Part shown: piece after piece, positions 13,379 to 25,548 of the stretch
How the letters are laid out: each line of letters opens with the position of its first letter
How positions within the stretch are numbered: position 1 is the first letter of the stretch
NCBI RefSeq assembly: GCF_012849375.1
Contig: NZ_CP051684.1
Coordinates: 5,580,001-5,644,000, forward strand
DNA length: 64,000 nt
Source of the DNA: Duganella dendranthematis
GTDB taxonomy: Bacteria; Pseudomonadota; Gammaproteobacteria; Burkholderiales; Burkholderiaceae_D
Direction: 5' to 3'
Position numbers and translations under genes: made by a program
The notes under the pieces: model-generated
Told to the model about the DNA's origin: nothing
The model's input: the letters and a program-made list of their open reading frames with translations, nothing else
Database searches by the model: none

Positions 13379-13918
13379 ATGCGACGCTATCTCGCCTTGT
13401 TCATTCTCGTGCTGCTCAGTGGCTGCGGGATTAATTATGTGAAGCAGGTATCGCCTGGCGACGTGATTGGCAATGATCGCGCAGTAATCGTCTATGGCGT
13501 CAAGGTCGAAGGGCTGTGGGGCTATCCTCAGTTCTCCATTTCGCTGGATGAGTATGACGCCCAGACCGGCAAGATTACCGGCAATTGCCTGATCCACACC
13601 AAAACCCTGGCCACGGTTGACAGCGCTAGGCGTGATGTCCAGTATTTTGCGTTTGACGTTCCTCCAGGTCAGTATGTTTACAGCCCTTTTAACGCGAATC
13701 TTCTTTCCGGCGGCAATGTCGCGTTCGAGGCGGCGGCGGGCAAGCATGTCTACGTGGGGGAATTCGTCTACGAGAAGAACCGTGCGGTAACATTGCGCCA
13801 GAATCTGGATCAGGCAAAGGCGCCAATCGCCAGCCTGTTCCCTGGGGTGAAAGGCAACCTGTCTGCGGCGGACACCCGAACTGTCAAAAGTCCCAACATC
13901 TTTATTTGCACGCCTTAG
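13379..13918 (+). CDS. Predicted outer-membrane lipoprotein of unknown function
   Basis: The protein has 179 residues. Its start shows a lipoprotein signal with lipobox 'LLSGC' (cysteine at about residue 16) followed by 'GINYV'. The rest is a predicted beta-rich domain with 'DVPPGQYVYSP' and 'AAAGKHVYVGEF', a pattern seen in small lipoproteins that resemble DUF2846-type proteins, though I cannot name a family. The residue after the cysteine is glycine, not aspartate, so it should be sorted to the outer membrane. It directly follows the LptA-like gene and is probably in its operon. Confidence 0.75.
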   Translation: MRRYLALFILVLLSGCGINYVKQVSPGDVIGNDRAVIVYGVKVEGLWGYPQFSISLDEYDAQTGKITGNCLIHTKTLATVDSARRDVQYFAFDVPPGQYVYSPFNANLLSGGNVAFEAAAGKHVYVGEFVYEKNRAVTLRQNLDQAKAPIASLFPGVKGNLSAADTRTVKSPNIFICTP

Positions 13919-13923
13919 ATTGC

Positions 13924-14466
13924 ATGACCCTATCCCTGCCTGACGAAATCCGCACGTCGCGACTGACGCTGCGCGCACCGCGTGCGTCCGATGCTGCGCA
14001 CCTGTTTGCGGCTTATACGCAAGACCTGGATGTGGCGCGCTTCATGACATGGCGGCCGCAAACGCAGCTGGCTGAGACCGAGGGCTTTATCGCGTACTGC
14101 ATGAAGGCCTGGGCGGAGAACCGCAGCCGTGCCTATCTGCTGGTCCTGCATGACAATGACGATGTGCCGATCGGCATGCTGGACGCGCGCTTGCAGCAGC
14201 GGACGATCGACATCGGCTACGTGCTGCAACGCAAATCCTGGGGCGAGGGACTGATGCCGGAAGCCATCGATGCTTTCACTCAGTTGGCGTTGTCGCTGCC
14301 CGAGTATTTCCGCATCCAGGCCACCTGCGACGTGGAAAACACCGCCTCCGCGCGCACGCTGGAAAAGTCCGGCTTCCTGCTGGAAGGGCGGCTGGAGCGG
14401 CACACCGTCGTCCCCAACCTGAGCGAGGAGCCGCGCGCCTGCTTCATGTACGCACGCTGCAAATGA
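13924..14466 (+). CDS. GNAT N-acetyltransferase (RimJ/RimL-like)
   Basis: The protein has 180 residues and is an acetyl-CoA dependent acetyltransferase of the Acetyltransf_3 group. It opens with 'RTSRLTLRAPRASDA', typical of RimJ/RimL and spermidine-type members. The acetyl-CoA loop region is 'QRKSWGEGLMPEA', and the closing 'NTASARTLEKSGFLLEGRL' segment is the family's signature. I chose the ATG at 13924, since the family starts just before 'RTSRL'. The stop overlaps the next acetyltransferase start (ATGA). The substrate, protein N-terminus or small molecule, is unknown. Confidence 0.85.
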   Translation: MTLSLPDEIRTSRLTLRAPRASDAAHLFAAYTQDLDVARFMTWRPQTQLAETEGFIAYCMKAWAENRSRAYLLVLHDNDDVPIGMLDARLQQRTIDIGYVLQRKSWGEGLMPEAIDAFTQLALSLPEYFRIQATCDVENTASARTLEKSGFLLEGRLERHTVVPNLSEEPRACFMYARCK

Positions 14467-14897
14467 ACATCGCCATCGCAAGTCCATCCGACCTTGCGGA
14501 TATCACCGCCCTGTACGCCGAAGCAGGCTATGGCGCGGCCATCGACCCAGCCGACACTATCCTCGTCGCCAAAGACGAGGCGCAACTGGTGGGCGTGGTG
14601 CGTCTGTGTCCCGAGCAGGGTGTGACTGTCCTGCGCGGCATGCAAATCCGCAGCGTCTACCAGCGACAAGGCATCGGCGCCCAATTGCTGGCCGCGTGCC
14701 GGCCATATCTCGACCAGCACGCCTCATACTGCCTGCCGTACGCACACCTGCTGCCATTTTACGGCGCAGCCGGATTCACCGTGACGGACAACGTCGAGCT
14801 GCCGGATTTTCTCGCTCAACGTCTGGAATTCTATCTGGCGAGGGGCCAGGCGGTCATCGCGATGCAGCGACCGCCAGGGATTAGAACGCGCTCTTGA
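14463..14897 (+). CDS. GNAT N-acetyltransferase, small
   Basis: The protein has 144 residues. It carries the acetyl-CoA binding motif 'QIRSVYQRQGIGAQLL', matching the (R/Q)xxGxG/A loop, and a late 'LPFYGAAGF' segment typical of GNAT enzymes. It overlaps the preceding acetyltransferase by four bases, so the two are translationally coupled, although they come from different branches of the superfamily. The 3' end overlaps the convergent SDR gene by 17 bases. The substrate is unknown. Confidence 0.82.
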   Translation: MNIAIASPSDLADITALYAEAGYGAAIDPADTILVAKDEAQLVGVVRLCPEQGVTVLRGMQIRSVYQRQGIGAQLLAACRPYLDQHASYCLPYAHLLPFYGAAGFTVTDNVELPDFLAQRLEFYLARGQAVIAMQRPPGIRTRS

Positions 14898-15672
14898 TGA
14901 CGCCGCCGTCGACCCGCAGCGCGGCGCCGGTGGTGGCCGATGCCAGCGGGCTGGCGATGTAAGCCACCATCGACGCTACTTCCTGCGGCGTGCCAAAGCG
15001 TTTGATCAGCGAGGTCGGGCGTACATGGACGAAAAACTCTGCCTCAACTTGCTCGAAACTCTTGTCGGCCGCGCGTGCCATGTCTTCGACGAAATCGCCC
15101 ACGCCGCGTGATTTGGTCGGGCCCGGGAGCACGCTGTTGACCGTGATGCCGGTGCCGGCGACCGATTCCGCCAGCCCGCGCGACACCGCCAGCTGCGCCG
15201 TCTTGGTCATGCCGTAGTGGATCATCTCAGTCGGGATCTGCACCGCGCTTTCACTGGAGATGAAGATGATGCGGCCCCAGTTAGCCTGTTTCATCTCCGG
15301 CAGCACCAGCCGCGCCAGCCGCACGCCGCTCAGCACGTTGACGTCGAAGAAGCGCAGCCAGTCTTCGTCGGGAATATCTTCAAACGCCTTGGGCTCGAAA
15401 ATCCCCAGGTTGTTGACCAGAATGCTGATGCCCGGATAGCGCCGGATGACTTCCTGCGCCGCGTCGGCCTTGCTCAAGTCGCCCGCATAACCATGCACGG
15501 TGCCATGGGTTTCTGCACGGATACGTTCGACCGCCTCGTCCACGCCTTCCTGCGTCCTGCCGTTGACGATCACGCTGGCGCCTTCCAGGGCCAGCGTGGA
15601 TGCGATTGCGTAACCAATGCCTGCGGTACTGCCACTCACCAATGCCAGCTTGCCATTGAGTTGTAAGTTCAT
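14881..15672 (-). CDS. Short-chain dehydrogenase/reductase
   Basis: The protein has 263 residues and is a classical SDR. The cofactor motif reads 'SGSTAGIG', followed by 'NNLG', catalytic serine in 'ISSESA', and 'YGMTK' with the active tyrosine and lysine. The N-terminus 'NLQLNGKLALVSGS' and the 'VDGGVIKSAF' ending are typical of the FabG-like family of putative oxidoreductases. The ATG at 15672 follows AAGGAGAG, which settles the start. The enzyme is cytoplasmic; NADP(H) use is likely from the arginine in 'VNGRTQ'. The neighbours give no pathway. Confidence 0.9.
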   Translation of the reverse strand: MNLQLNGKLALVSGSTAGIGYAIASTLALEGASVIVNGRTQEGVDEAVERIRAETHGTVHGYAGDLSKADAAQEVIRRYPGISILVNNLGIFEPKAFEDIPDEDWLRFFDVNVLSGVRLARLVLPEMKQANWGRIIFISSESAVQIPTEMIHYGMTKTAQLAVSRGLAESVAGTGITVNSVLPGPTKSRGVGDFVEDMARAADKSFEQVEAEFFVHVRPTSLIKRFGTPQEVASMVAYIASPLASATTGAALRVDGGVIKSAF

Positions 15673-15830
15673 CTCGACTCTCCTTGGTTGATTGACTCCT
15701 GATAATAGCCACCCGGCGAGACAGGTCATACACACGATCGGGCGCACATCCACACTTACCAAAGGCGGAGCGACTGGCGCGCCACCCCCTGCCTATACTG
15801 ATCTTTTACCATCAAATGAAGGAAGACGTG

Positions 15831-17051
15831 ATGAACACCCGCTTCAAGTTGTTGCTGCCTCTACTCCTTGCAGTAAAGCTCGCCTATGCGGCGCCAGCGC
15901 CGGCGATCCAGTCGGCCAGCAAGCTCAGCTTCGGCGATGCCGGTACCTTATTTGTCGCCGACTGGAAAGGCGCGCGTATTTTTGCATTGCCGTTGCAAGC
16001 CGCCGCCAGCCCGGCGGGCAAACCGTTCAACCTGCTGGATGTGCAGGCGCCAATCGCCAAAGCGCTGGGCGTAGCGCCGACGGCCTTGCGCTTTGAAGAT
16101 CTTGCCGTCCAGCCCGGCAGTGAACTGGCCTACGTGGCACTCACCGTGCGCGGCGCCAAGGGCCAGAGCAAGCCCGCCATCGTCAGCATCGACGCATCGG
16201 GCAAAGTCAAACGGCTGGACCTGAGCAAGGCGTCGGGCTCGGCAGCGATCAGCGATGCGCCGAAGGGCGATGTCACGTTCTGGCGCGACCTGCCGGAACA
16301 GACACTCACCGTGACCGACATGCGCTATTACGATAACAAGCTGTACGTCGCCGGTCTGTCGGACCGCAGCTTCGCGTCCACCTTGCGTGTGTACGACTAT
16401 CCATTCAACGGCAAGGCCAGCGCCACCACCATCGAAATGTACCATCCGGTGCACAACCAGGTCGAAACCCGCGCGCCGATCCGCAGCATGACCGTGATGA
16501 CCATCGGCGGCGAGCCGACGCTGGTGGCGGCCTATACCTGCACGCCGCTGGTCACCATTCCGCTCAAGGATTTGAAGGACGGCGCGCACATCGCCGCCCG
16601 CACGGTGGGCGAATTGGGGTGGGGCAGTGCGCCTAACGGTCTGGTGAGCTTCAAGGTCGGCGATGCGGAATATGCTCTGCTGGTCAATTCCAGCCGTTCG
16701 GCCGACCTGCTGAGCGCCACCGATCTGACCAGCGCCGTTGCAGCGCCGGGCCTGAACACGCCAATCGAATGGCCGGGCAAGCCTTATCTGGGCGTGAAGG
16801 CGACCATGACGCCGATGTCGGCAGTGATGCGGATCGATAACCTGAATCCGCAACTGCTGCTGGCACTGCGCCGCTCCGACGCCGGCGGCGAGATGCAACT
16901 GGTGTCGATTCCGAAAGGCGGCTACCTGCGCCTGAGCGACTTCGTCAACGAATATGATTTCCCCGACTACCGCTATCCTGACGGCGATAAATTCCGCGAC
17001 TTCCATAAATATGCGCGCACTCTCGAAGGCTATGGCGAACTGGCGCGCTAA
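15831..17051 (+). CDS. Unrecognised exported protein, probably beta-propeller
   Basis: The protein has 406 residues with a signal peptide ending at about 'LAYAAPA'. The mature part alternates short strands and turns ('LFVADWKGARIFALPL', 'LYVAGLSDRSFASTLRVYDY', 'TLVAAYTCTPLVTIPL'), suggesting a YVTN/NHL-like propeller in the periplasm. I do not recognise the family. The ATG at 15831 follows GAAGGAAG. The next gene overlaps its 3' end, so the pair is probably co-expressed. The motifs give no enzyme function. Confidence 0.75.
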   Translation: MNTRFKLLLPLLLAVKLAYAAPAPAIQSASKLSFGDAGTLFVADWKGARIFALPLQAAASPAGKPFNLLDVQAPIAKALGVAPTALRFEDLAVQPGSELAYVALTVRGAKGQSKPAIVSIDASGKVKRLDLSKASGSAAISDAPKGDVTFWRDLPEQTLTVTDMRYYDNKLYVAGLSDRSFASTLRVYDYPFNGKASATTIEMYHPVHNQVETRAPIRSMTVMTIGGEPTLVAAYTCTPLVTIPLKDLKDGAHIAARTVGELGWGSAPNGLVSFKVGDAEYALLVNSSRSADLLSATDLTSAVAAPGLNTPIEWPGKPYLGVKATMTPMSAVMRIDNLNPQLLLALRRSDAGGEMQLVSIPKGGYLRLSDFVNEYDFPDYRYPDGDKFRDFHKYARTLEGYGELAR

Positions 17052-17784
17052 CGCGGCTTTGCTGGTGGTCACCTTGGCGGCCGGGACCGCGTCCGGCGCC
17101 AGCGTGACGCCGTCCGGCCCGGAGGTGGCGGAAAATCTGCTGCGCATCGAGCTGCATCTTGACCGGCCGATGGCGGGAGCGCTGGATATGTCCCACGTGA
17201 CGCTGCTGGACAGCGCCGGCACGCCGATCCCTGACGCCTTTCTTGACCTGCCGCTGCTTGACCGCAGCGGCAGGAACGTGACGCTGCTGCTGCATCCCGG
17301 CCGCATCAAAACCGGAGTCGGGCCGAATGTTGCGCTGGGGCCGGCGCTGCGCAGCGGCCAGTCGGTGACGCTGCGTATCGATGATCCGCAGCTTGGTCGC
17401 CCCTTCGCGCAGCACTGGCAGGTAACGCCACCGCTGCGCGAGCGCATCGATCCCCAACAATGGACGGTGCAAACTGTGCGGCGGAGCGGCCGGCAGACCT
17501 TGCGCGTCATCGCTCCGGCCGCACTGGATGGCGATGCTGTCGAGGCGATTGCCGTGCAGGGGCCGGATGGCCGGCGCGTGGCTGGCGTCGCGATGCTGAC
17601 GGCGGGCGAGCGGGAGTGGCAGTTCACGCCGAAGCAAAACTGGCGTCCGGGTGCGCATCTATTACGCATCCACCCAAGGCTGGAAGACCCGCAAGGAAAC
17701 CGTCTATGTTCGGCGTTTGAGCAAGCGGAGCAGAGCGCAAAGCGCTGCGAGGATGACGGGAAACTGGCCTTTATTATTGAGTAA
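17032..17784 (+). CDS. Unrecognised exported protein, partner of the preceding gene
   Basis: The protein has about 250 residues from the ATG at 17032 (an ATG at 17011 is also possible), with a signal peptide ending near 'GTASGAS'. The mature chain looks beta-rich with two Ig-like or CalX-like parts: 'IELHLDRPMAGALDMSHVTL' and 'QFTPKQNWRPGAHLLRIHP'. It contains one cysteine pair near the end ('LCSAFEQ', 'KRCEDDG'). I know no family for it. It overlaps the upstream propeller-like gene by about 20 bases, implying translational coupling and a shared role in the periplasm. Confidence 0.7.
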   Translation: MANWRANAALLVVTLAAGTASGASVTPSGPEVAENLLRIELHLDRPMAGALDMSHVTLLDSAGTPIPDAFLDLPLLDRSGRNVTLLLHPGRIKTGVGPNVALGPALRSGQSVTLRIDDPQLGRPFAQHWQVTPPLRERIDPQQWTVQTVRRSGRQTLRVIAPAALDGDAVEAIAVQGPDGRRVAGVAMLTAGEREWQFTPKQNWRPGAHLLRIHPRLEDPQGNRLCSAFEQAEQSAKRCEDDGKLAFIIE

Positions 17785-17864
17785 CAGTGACAATAGGTGA
17801 GTATTGCATGTCTATAAAGGTTGTATAGTTTCCTCGTAAAATCAAACTCACTTGCGAGGGCTGA

Positions 17865-18197
17865 ATGATAGTTTGGCGCGGATATGGCATTCTGGTGTTG
17901 GTGTTCACTGTGCTGGGTTACGCGCTGTGCAGGGTGGGCGCCGAACAGATCTGGGGTGCGCCGCTGCCGGCGGCCTATCGGCCAAGCTCCGAGCTGGCGG
18001 GCATGCTGCTGGCCGCCGCCATCGTCTACGGCCTGCATCGCCTGATCCAGTCCCGGCAATCGCCGCGCGCGTACATCGACAAGGCCACCGGCGAAGAGAT
18101 TATCGTCCATCCCAAGAACGACCTGTTCTTTATTCCCGTGAAAATCTGGCCGTACATCCTGGCCGTGCTGGGTATCGTGTTCTTCTTCCAGAAATAA
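17865..18197 (+). CDS. Small inner-membrane protein of unknown function
   Basis: The protein has 110 residues with three hydrophobic segments: about 8-23 ('GILVLVFTVLGYALC'), 45-58 ('GMLLAAAIVYGL') and 94-108 ('ILAVLGIVFFF'). Between the last two is a cytoplasmic-looking loop 'YIDKATGEEIIVHPKNDLFFIPVKIW' seen in small Oxalobacteraceae-type membrane proteins. The start ATG follows GAGGG. It lies 80 bases after the exported pair and 91 before the MATE gene, and may belong to neither operon. Confidence 0.7.
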   Translation: MIVWRGYGILVLVFTVLGYALCRVGAEQIWGAPLPAAYRPSSELAGMLLAAAIVYGLHRLIQSRQSPRAYIDKATGEEIIVHPKNDLFFIPVKIWPYILAVLGIVFFFQK

Positions 18198-18288
18198 GCC
18201 GCCACGCAAGGCAATAGATTTTTTAAATTGGAGTGATGAAAGCGCTTCCACATGGTATAAAGTGGCAACACTTTTACTTTCTCATTCC

Positions 18289-19667
18289 ATGCCCTCCGTC
18301 AGAACGCCGATCAGTACGCCGCCCATGTTCAACCTTGCGTGGCCGTTGCTGGTCGAGCTGGGCTTGGCGATTGCTTCCAGCATCATCGGCACCGCGCTGG
18401 CCTCGCGCATTTCGGACGAGGCCGGCGGCGCGTTTGCCATCGCCAGCCAGGTATCGGCTGCCCTGTTTATTTTGTTCCGTATCATCGGCGCCGGCGTCAG
18501 CGTGGTGGTCACGCAGAATCTCGGCGGCGGCCAGCGCGCGGCGGCTGACAAGGTGGCCCGCGCCGTGGTCGGCGCCAGTACCTGGCTGGGCGCGGTCACC
18601 GGTCTGATCGCCATGCTCGGGTCGCACGGCCTGCTGCATCTGCTGAACACGCCCGCTGAAGTCTTCCCGATTGCCGCACCATTCCTGATCGCGCTGGGCC
18701 CGGCCATGCTGTTCGACGCGTGGAACGCCTCGATGGCCGGCGTGATGCGCGCGCACCTGCGCACGCGCGACACGCTGGTGGTGCTGATTATCATGCACGT
18801 CAGTCATCTGCTGCTGGCGTTGCCATTGATGTATGGCTGGGGACCGCTGCCAGCGCTTGGCCTGCCGGGCTACGCGCTGGCCCTGGCCGTCAGCCGCATG
18901 GTCGGTCTGGCGCTGCATCTGATGATGTGGCGCACCCACCTCGCCATTACCGTGGCGCGCGACGATTGGTGGCGCTTGCCGCGTCCCGAACTGTCGGCGG
19001 TACTGCATATCGGCTTGCCCGGCGCGGCGGAAAACATCGCCTGGCGGCTGGCCTTCATGGTCAGCGTGGCGACTGCGGCGGAACTGGGCACCAAGGCTTT
19101 GGCCACGCAGGCCTATGTGTTGCAGCTGATGGGCGGCGTCATGATGTTCAGCATCGCCACCGGACTGGCGGTGGAAATCGTGGTCGGCTACCTGATCGGC
19201 GCCGGCCGGCTGCGTGAAGCGCACCGCGTGGTGCGTCGCGCGCTGGCACGCGGGCTGGTGGTGTGCGTGCTGATCGCGGCCTGCGCCGCGCTGCTGGGCC
19301 GCTGGCTGCTCGGCTGGTTCACGCAGGACCACGAGATTCTCGCCGCCGGCGCCACGCTGCTGTGGATCACGGTGCTGCTGGAACCGGGCCGCACCTTCAA
19401 CCTGGTGGTGATCAACGCGCTGCGCGCGGCCGGCGACGCGCGCTTTCCGGTGATGGCCGGTGCGTTCTCGATGCTGTTTGTGCTGGCCGGCGGCAGCTGG
19501 CTGCTGGGCGTGGTGCTGGGCTGGGGCTTGCCGGGTGTCTGGATCGCCTACGCCGCGGATGAATGGATACGGGGCCTGATCATGTGGCGCCGCTGGCAAA
19601 CCCACGCCTGGGTGCCGCACGCGCGCAGCTCGCGCAAGCGGCTGCGTTCCCCGCTGGTGATCGAGGG

Positions 19668-19671
<4 letters not shown>
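18289..19671 (+). CDS. MATE family efflux transporter
   Basis: The protein has about 460 residues with around twelve hydrophobic helices in two similar halves. It belongs to the multidrug and toxin extrusion family, which exports cationic compounds using a sodium or proton gradient. Family marks include '[20 protein letters not shown]' at the N-terminus and '[14 protein letters not shown]' opening the second half. I chose the ATG at 18289; a GTG at 18262 would add nine residues, and neither has a good ribosome site. The stop overlaps the convergent hybrid kinase stop by four bases. Substrate unknown. Confidence 0.88.
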
Positions 19672-23204
<3,533 letters not shown>

Positions 23205-23262
23205 GGCGGATTCTGTGGTTGTCAACGATGAGCCACTATAGCGTAAATATTGTCATAATGGT

Positions 23263-23292
23263 TTGGCAGATGCACCCATCGCGGGTTATATT
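23263..23292 (+). promoter_or_regulatory. Putative sigma70 promoter of the PAS hybrid kinase
   Basis: TTGGCA at 23263-23268 and TATATT at 23287-23292, each five of six to consensus, are spaced 18 bases apart. Transcription would begin near 23299, giving a 23-base leader before the TTG start at 23322. Confidence 0.45.
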
Positions 23293-23321
23293 TTGTCATC
23301 TTTGTCGATAGCGGGTGAACC

Positions 23322-25037
23322 TTGTCCTTGTCTTCCAACGATACCCTGATCGTTGCTGTGTCGGTGCTGTTTGCCGTGCTGGTCGGCCTGTTGTCGCTGG
23401 TGATGAACGTGCGCCAGAAGGCGGCGCGCGACGCGGCCCGGCAACGCAGTCAGGAAAGCGAACGGCGCGCGCGCGTGCTGGCCGACACACTGCCATTACT
23501 GATCGCTTACCTCGACCGCGACCTGCGCTACCGCTTCGCCAACGCCCATTACCGCGCGCAGTGGGGCCTGGAGCCGCAGGATATGTTGGGCAAAACCGTC
23601 AGTGAGGTATTCGGTCCGGCGGCCGGACCATGGCTGGAGGATTTGAAGTCGGCGCTGGCCGGGCGTCGCTTGCATTACGAACGCGACTTCCAGGGCCCTA
23701 GTGGCGTTGACCACTTTCTGGTCGATCTGGTGCCGGACGTCGCGCCGGACGGCCGCGTGGCCGGCTTCTACCTGACCGCGATGAATATCACCGACCGCAA
23801 GAACAGCGAGCAGCGCGCCGAAGCCGCCAGCCGCGCAAAGAGCGAGTTTGTCGCCAATATGAGTCACGAGATCCGCACGCCGATGAACGCGGTACTGGGC
23901 GTGGCCTACCTGCTGGAGAACACGCCGCTGACCCAGGCGCAGAAGGAATACGTGGGCATGATACGGTCGTCCGGCCAGATGCTGCTGGGTGTCCTGAACG
24001 ACGTGCTGGATTTTTCCAAGATCGAGGCCGGACGCATGGAGCTGGCGCCGCAGCCATTCCTGCTGAGGGAAGTGCTGGACTCATTATCCAACGTGATGTC
24101 GCTGCCGGCCAATGCGCGCGGCATCAGCCTTGCCATCGACGCCGACGACGAAGTGCCGGCAGTGCTGGTGGGCGACGCCATGCGCCTGCAGCAAATTCTC
24201 CTCAACCTGGTGGGCAATGCAGTCAAGTTCACGGAGCGCGGCGGCGTTTCGGTGCGGGTGATGCTGGAGCCGGCCGCGGCGGAGCAGGGCTTGCGGCTGC
24301 GTTTCACGGTGCGCGACTCCGGCATCGGCATGGACCTGGAACAGCAGAGCCGCCTGTTCTCTGCCTTTAATCAGGCCGACGCCTCGACCACGCGGCGCTT
24401 CGGCGGCACCGGCCTGGGACTGGCGATCTGCCGCCGTTTGACGGAGCTGATGGGCGGCGATATCTCGGTGCGCAGCACGCCGGGCGCCGGCAGCGAGTTT
24501 GTAGTGACGCTGCCGTTTGGCGTGGCCGACGAAGACGTCCCGGTCGAGCATCCGGCCTTGCAGACCGCCGCCGCGCAGGGCTGGTTGATGTCGGAGACGC
24601 CGGCCTTGCAGGACGCGCCGCCGGAACCCGAGCCAGCGCTCGCCCCCCGGCTGCAAGGACTGCGGCTGCTGCTGGTAGAAGATCATCCGCTGAATCAGCT
24701 GGTGGCGCGCGGCATGCTGGAACACGCCGGCGCCAGTGTGGAGGTGGCGGAAAACGGCCAGCTGGCTGTCGACCGCCTGCGCGACCGCGCCGAAGACTAC
24801 GACATCGTGCTGATGGACGTGCAGATGGCGGTGATGGACGGCTTCGAGGCCACGCGCCACATCCGCCACACGCTGGGCCTGAAACTGCCGGTTCTGGCGA
24901 TGACGGCCGGCGTGATGCAATCGGAGCAGGACCAGTGCATCGATGCCGGCATGGACGATTTCATCGCCAAACCGTTGGATGTGGAGCAGATGCTGGACAC
25001 CATTTCGCGCCATTGGGATGCAATTCGCGCCCGCTGA
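23322..25037 (+). CDS. Hybrid histidine kinase: TM-PAS-HisKA-ATPase-REC
   Basis: The protein has 571 residues from a TTG start. It has one N-terminal membrane helix (about 7-27), a PAS domain (about 50-160, '[17 protein letters not shown]'), HisKA with '[15 protein letters not shown]' (histidine about 182), an ATPase domain ('DSGIGMD', '[10 protein letters not shown]') and one receiver with aspartate in '[11 protein letters not shown]'. The receiver and its C-terminal tail closely resemble the last receiver of the divergent neighbour ('[11 protein letters not shown]' in both), suggesting an old duplication. No Hpt or DNA-binding output is attached. The signal is unknown. Confidence 0.88.
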   Translation: MSLSSNDTLIVAVSVLFAVLVGLLSLVMNVRQKAARDAARQRSQESERRARVLADTLPLLIAYLDRDLRYRFANAHYRAQWGLEPQDMLGKTVSEVFGPAAGPWLEDLKSALAGRRLHYERDFQGPSGVDHFLVDLVPDVAPDGRVAGFYLTAMNITDRKNSEQRAEAASRAKSEFVANMSHEIRTPMNAVLGVAYLLENTPLTQAQKEYVGMIRSSGQMLLGVLNDVLDFSKIEAGRMELAPQPFLLREVLDSLSNVMSLPANARGISLAIDADDEVPAVLVGDAMRLQQILLNLVGNAVKFTERGGVSVRVMLEPAAAEQGLRLRFTVRDSGIGMDLEQQSRLFSAFNQADASTTRRFGGTGLGLAICRRLTELMGGDISVRSTPGAGSEFVVTLPFGVADEDVPVEHPALQTAAAQGWLMSETPALQDAPPEPEPALAPRLQGLRLLLVEDHPLNQLVARGMLEHAGASVEVAENGQLAVDRLRDRAEDYDIVLMDVQMAVMDGFEATRHIRHTLGLKLPVLAMTAGVMQSEQDQCIDAGMDDFIAKPLDVEQMLDTISRHWDAIRAR

Positions 25038-25127
25038 CCGCATTTCGTCACATGGCCGCACGACCGCCCCGGTGCTTGGATAAAGTGGCATCACACCTCA
25101 ACCACTTGATCCAACCGGGAGCCTGAA

Positions 25128-25535
25128 ATGTCCAAATTGATCCTTGCCTCGCTGCTTGCTGTTTGCTTCTCCGCCCATGCCGCCGACCTGACCATCCATG
25201 TTGACGGCGTTGCCAGCGCCGAAGGCAATGTCATGATCGCCGTCTACAACTCGGCCGACACCTTCCTTGCCAAGCCGCTGCGCGCGGTGCAGGCGCCGGC
25301 CCACAACGGCACGGTGGAAGTGAAAGTGGCCGACCTGCTGGTTGGCGACTACGCCTTCGCCGTCTACCACGACGCCAACGCCAACGGCAAAATGGACCGC
25401 AACATGGTCGGCATGCCGACCGAGGACTACGCCTTCAGCAACAACGCCTTCGGCAAGCGCGGCGCGCCACGCTTCGAGGAAGCCCGCATCGTGCTGCCGG
25501 CCGATGGCGCCCTCACCGCTGTCAACCTGCGCTGA
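25128..25535 (+). CDS. DUF2141 exported protein
   Basis: The protein has 135 residues with a signal peptide ending 'SAHAA' (about residue 19). The mature domain shows the DUF2141 pattern: 'GNVMIAVYNSADTFL', 'GDYAFAVYHDANANGKMDRN' and 'PTEDYAFSNNAFG'. The fold is a small beta-sandwich of unknown role, found in the periplasm. It lies 13 bases before a Tat-type carotenoid oxygenase gene. In some genomes DUF2141 genes lie near carotenoid or lipid genes, so a shared role is possible. Confidence 0.88.
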   Translation: MSKLILASLLAVCFSAHAADLTIHVDGVASAEGNVMIAVYNSADTFLAKPLRAVQAPAHNGTVEVKVADLLVGDYAFAVYHDANANGKMDRNMVGMPTEDYAFSNNAFGKRGAPRFEEARIVLPADGALTAVNLR

Positions 25536-25548
25536 TCGGAGAGCCGAC

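Noticed and set aside
15948..18251. Open frame of 767 codons on the minus strand
   Set aside because: It lies opposite three genes with better starts, signal peptides and ribosome sites, and its composition is typical of a GC shadow.
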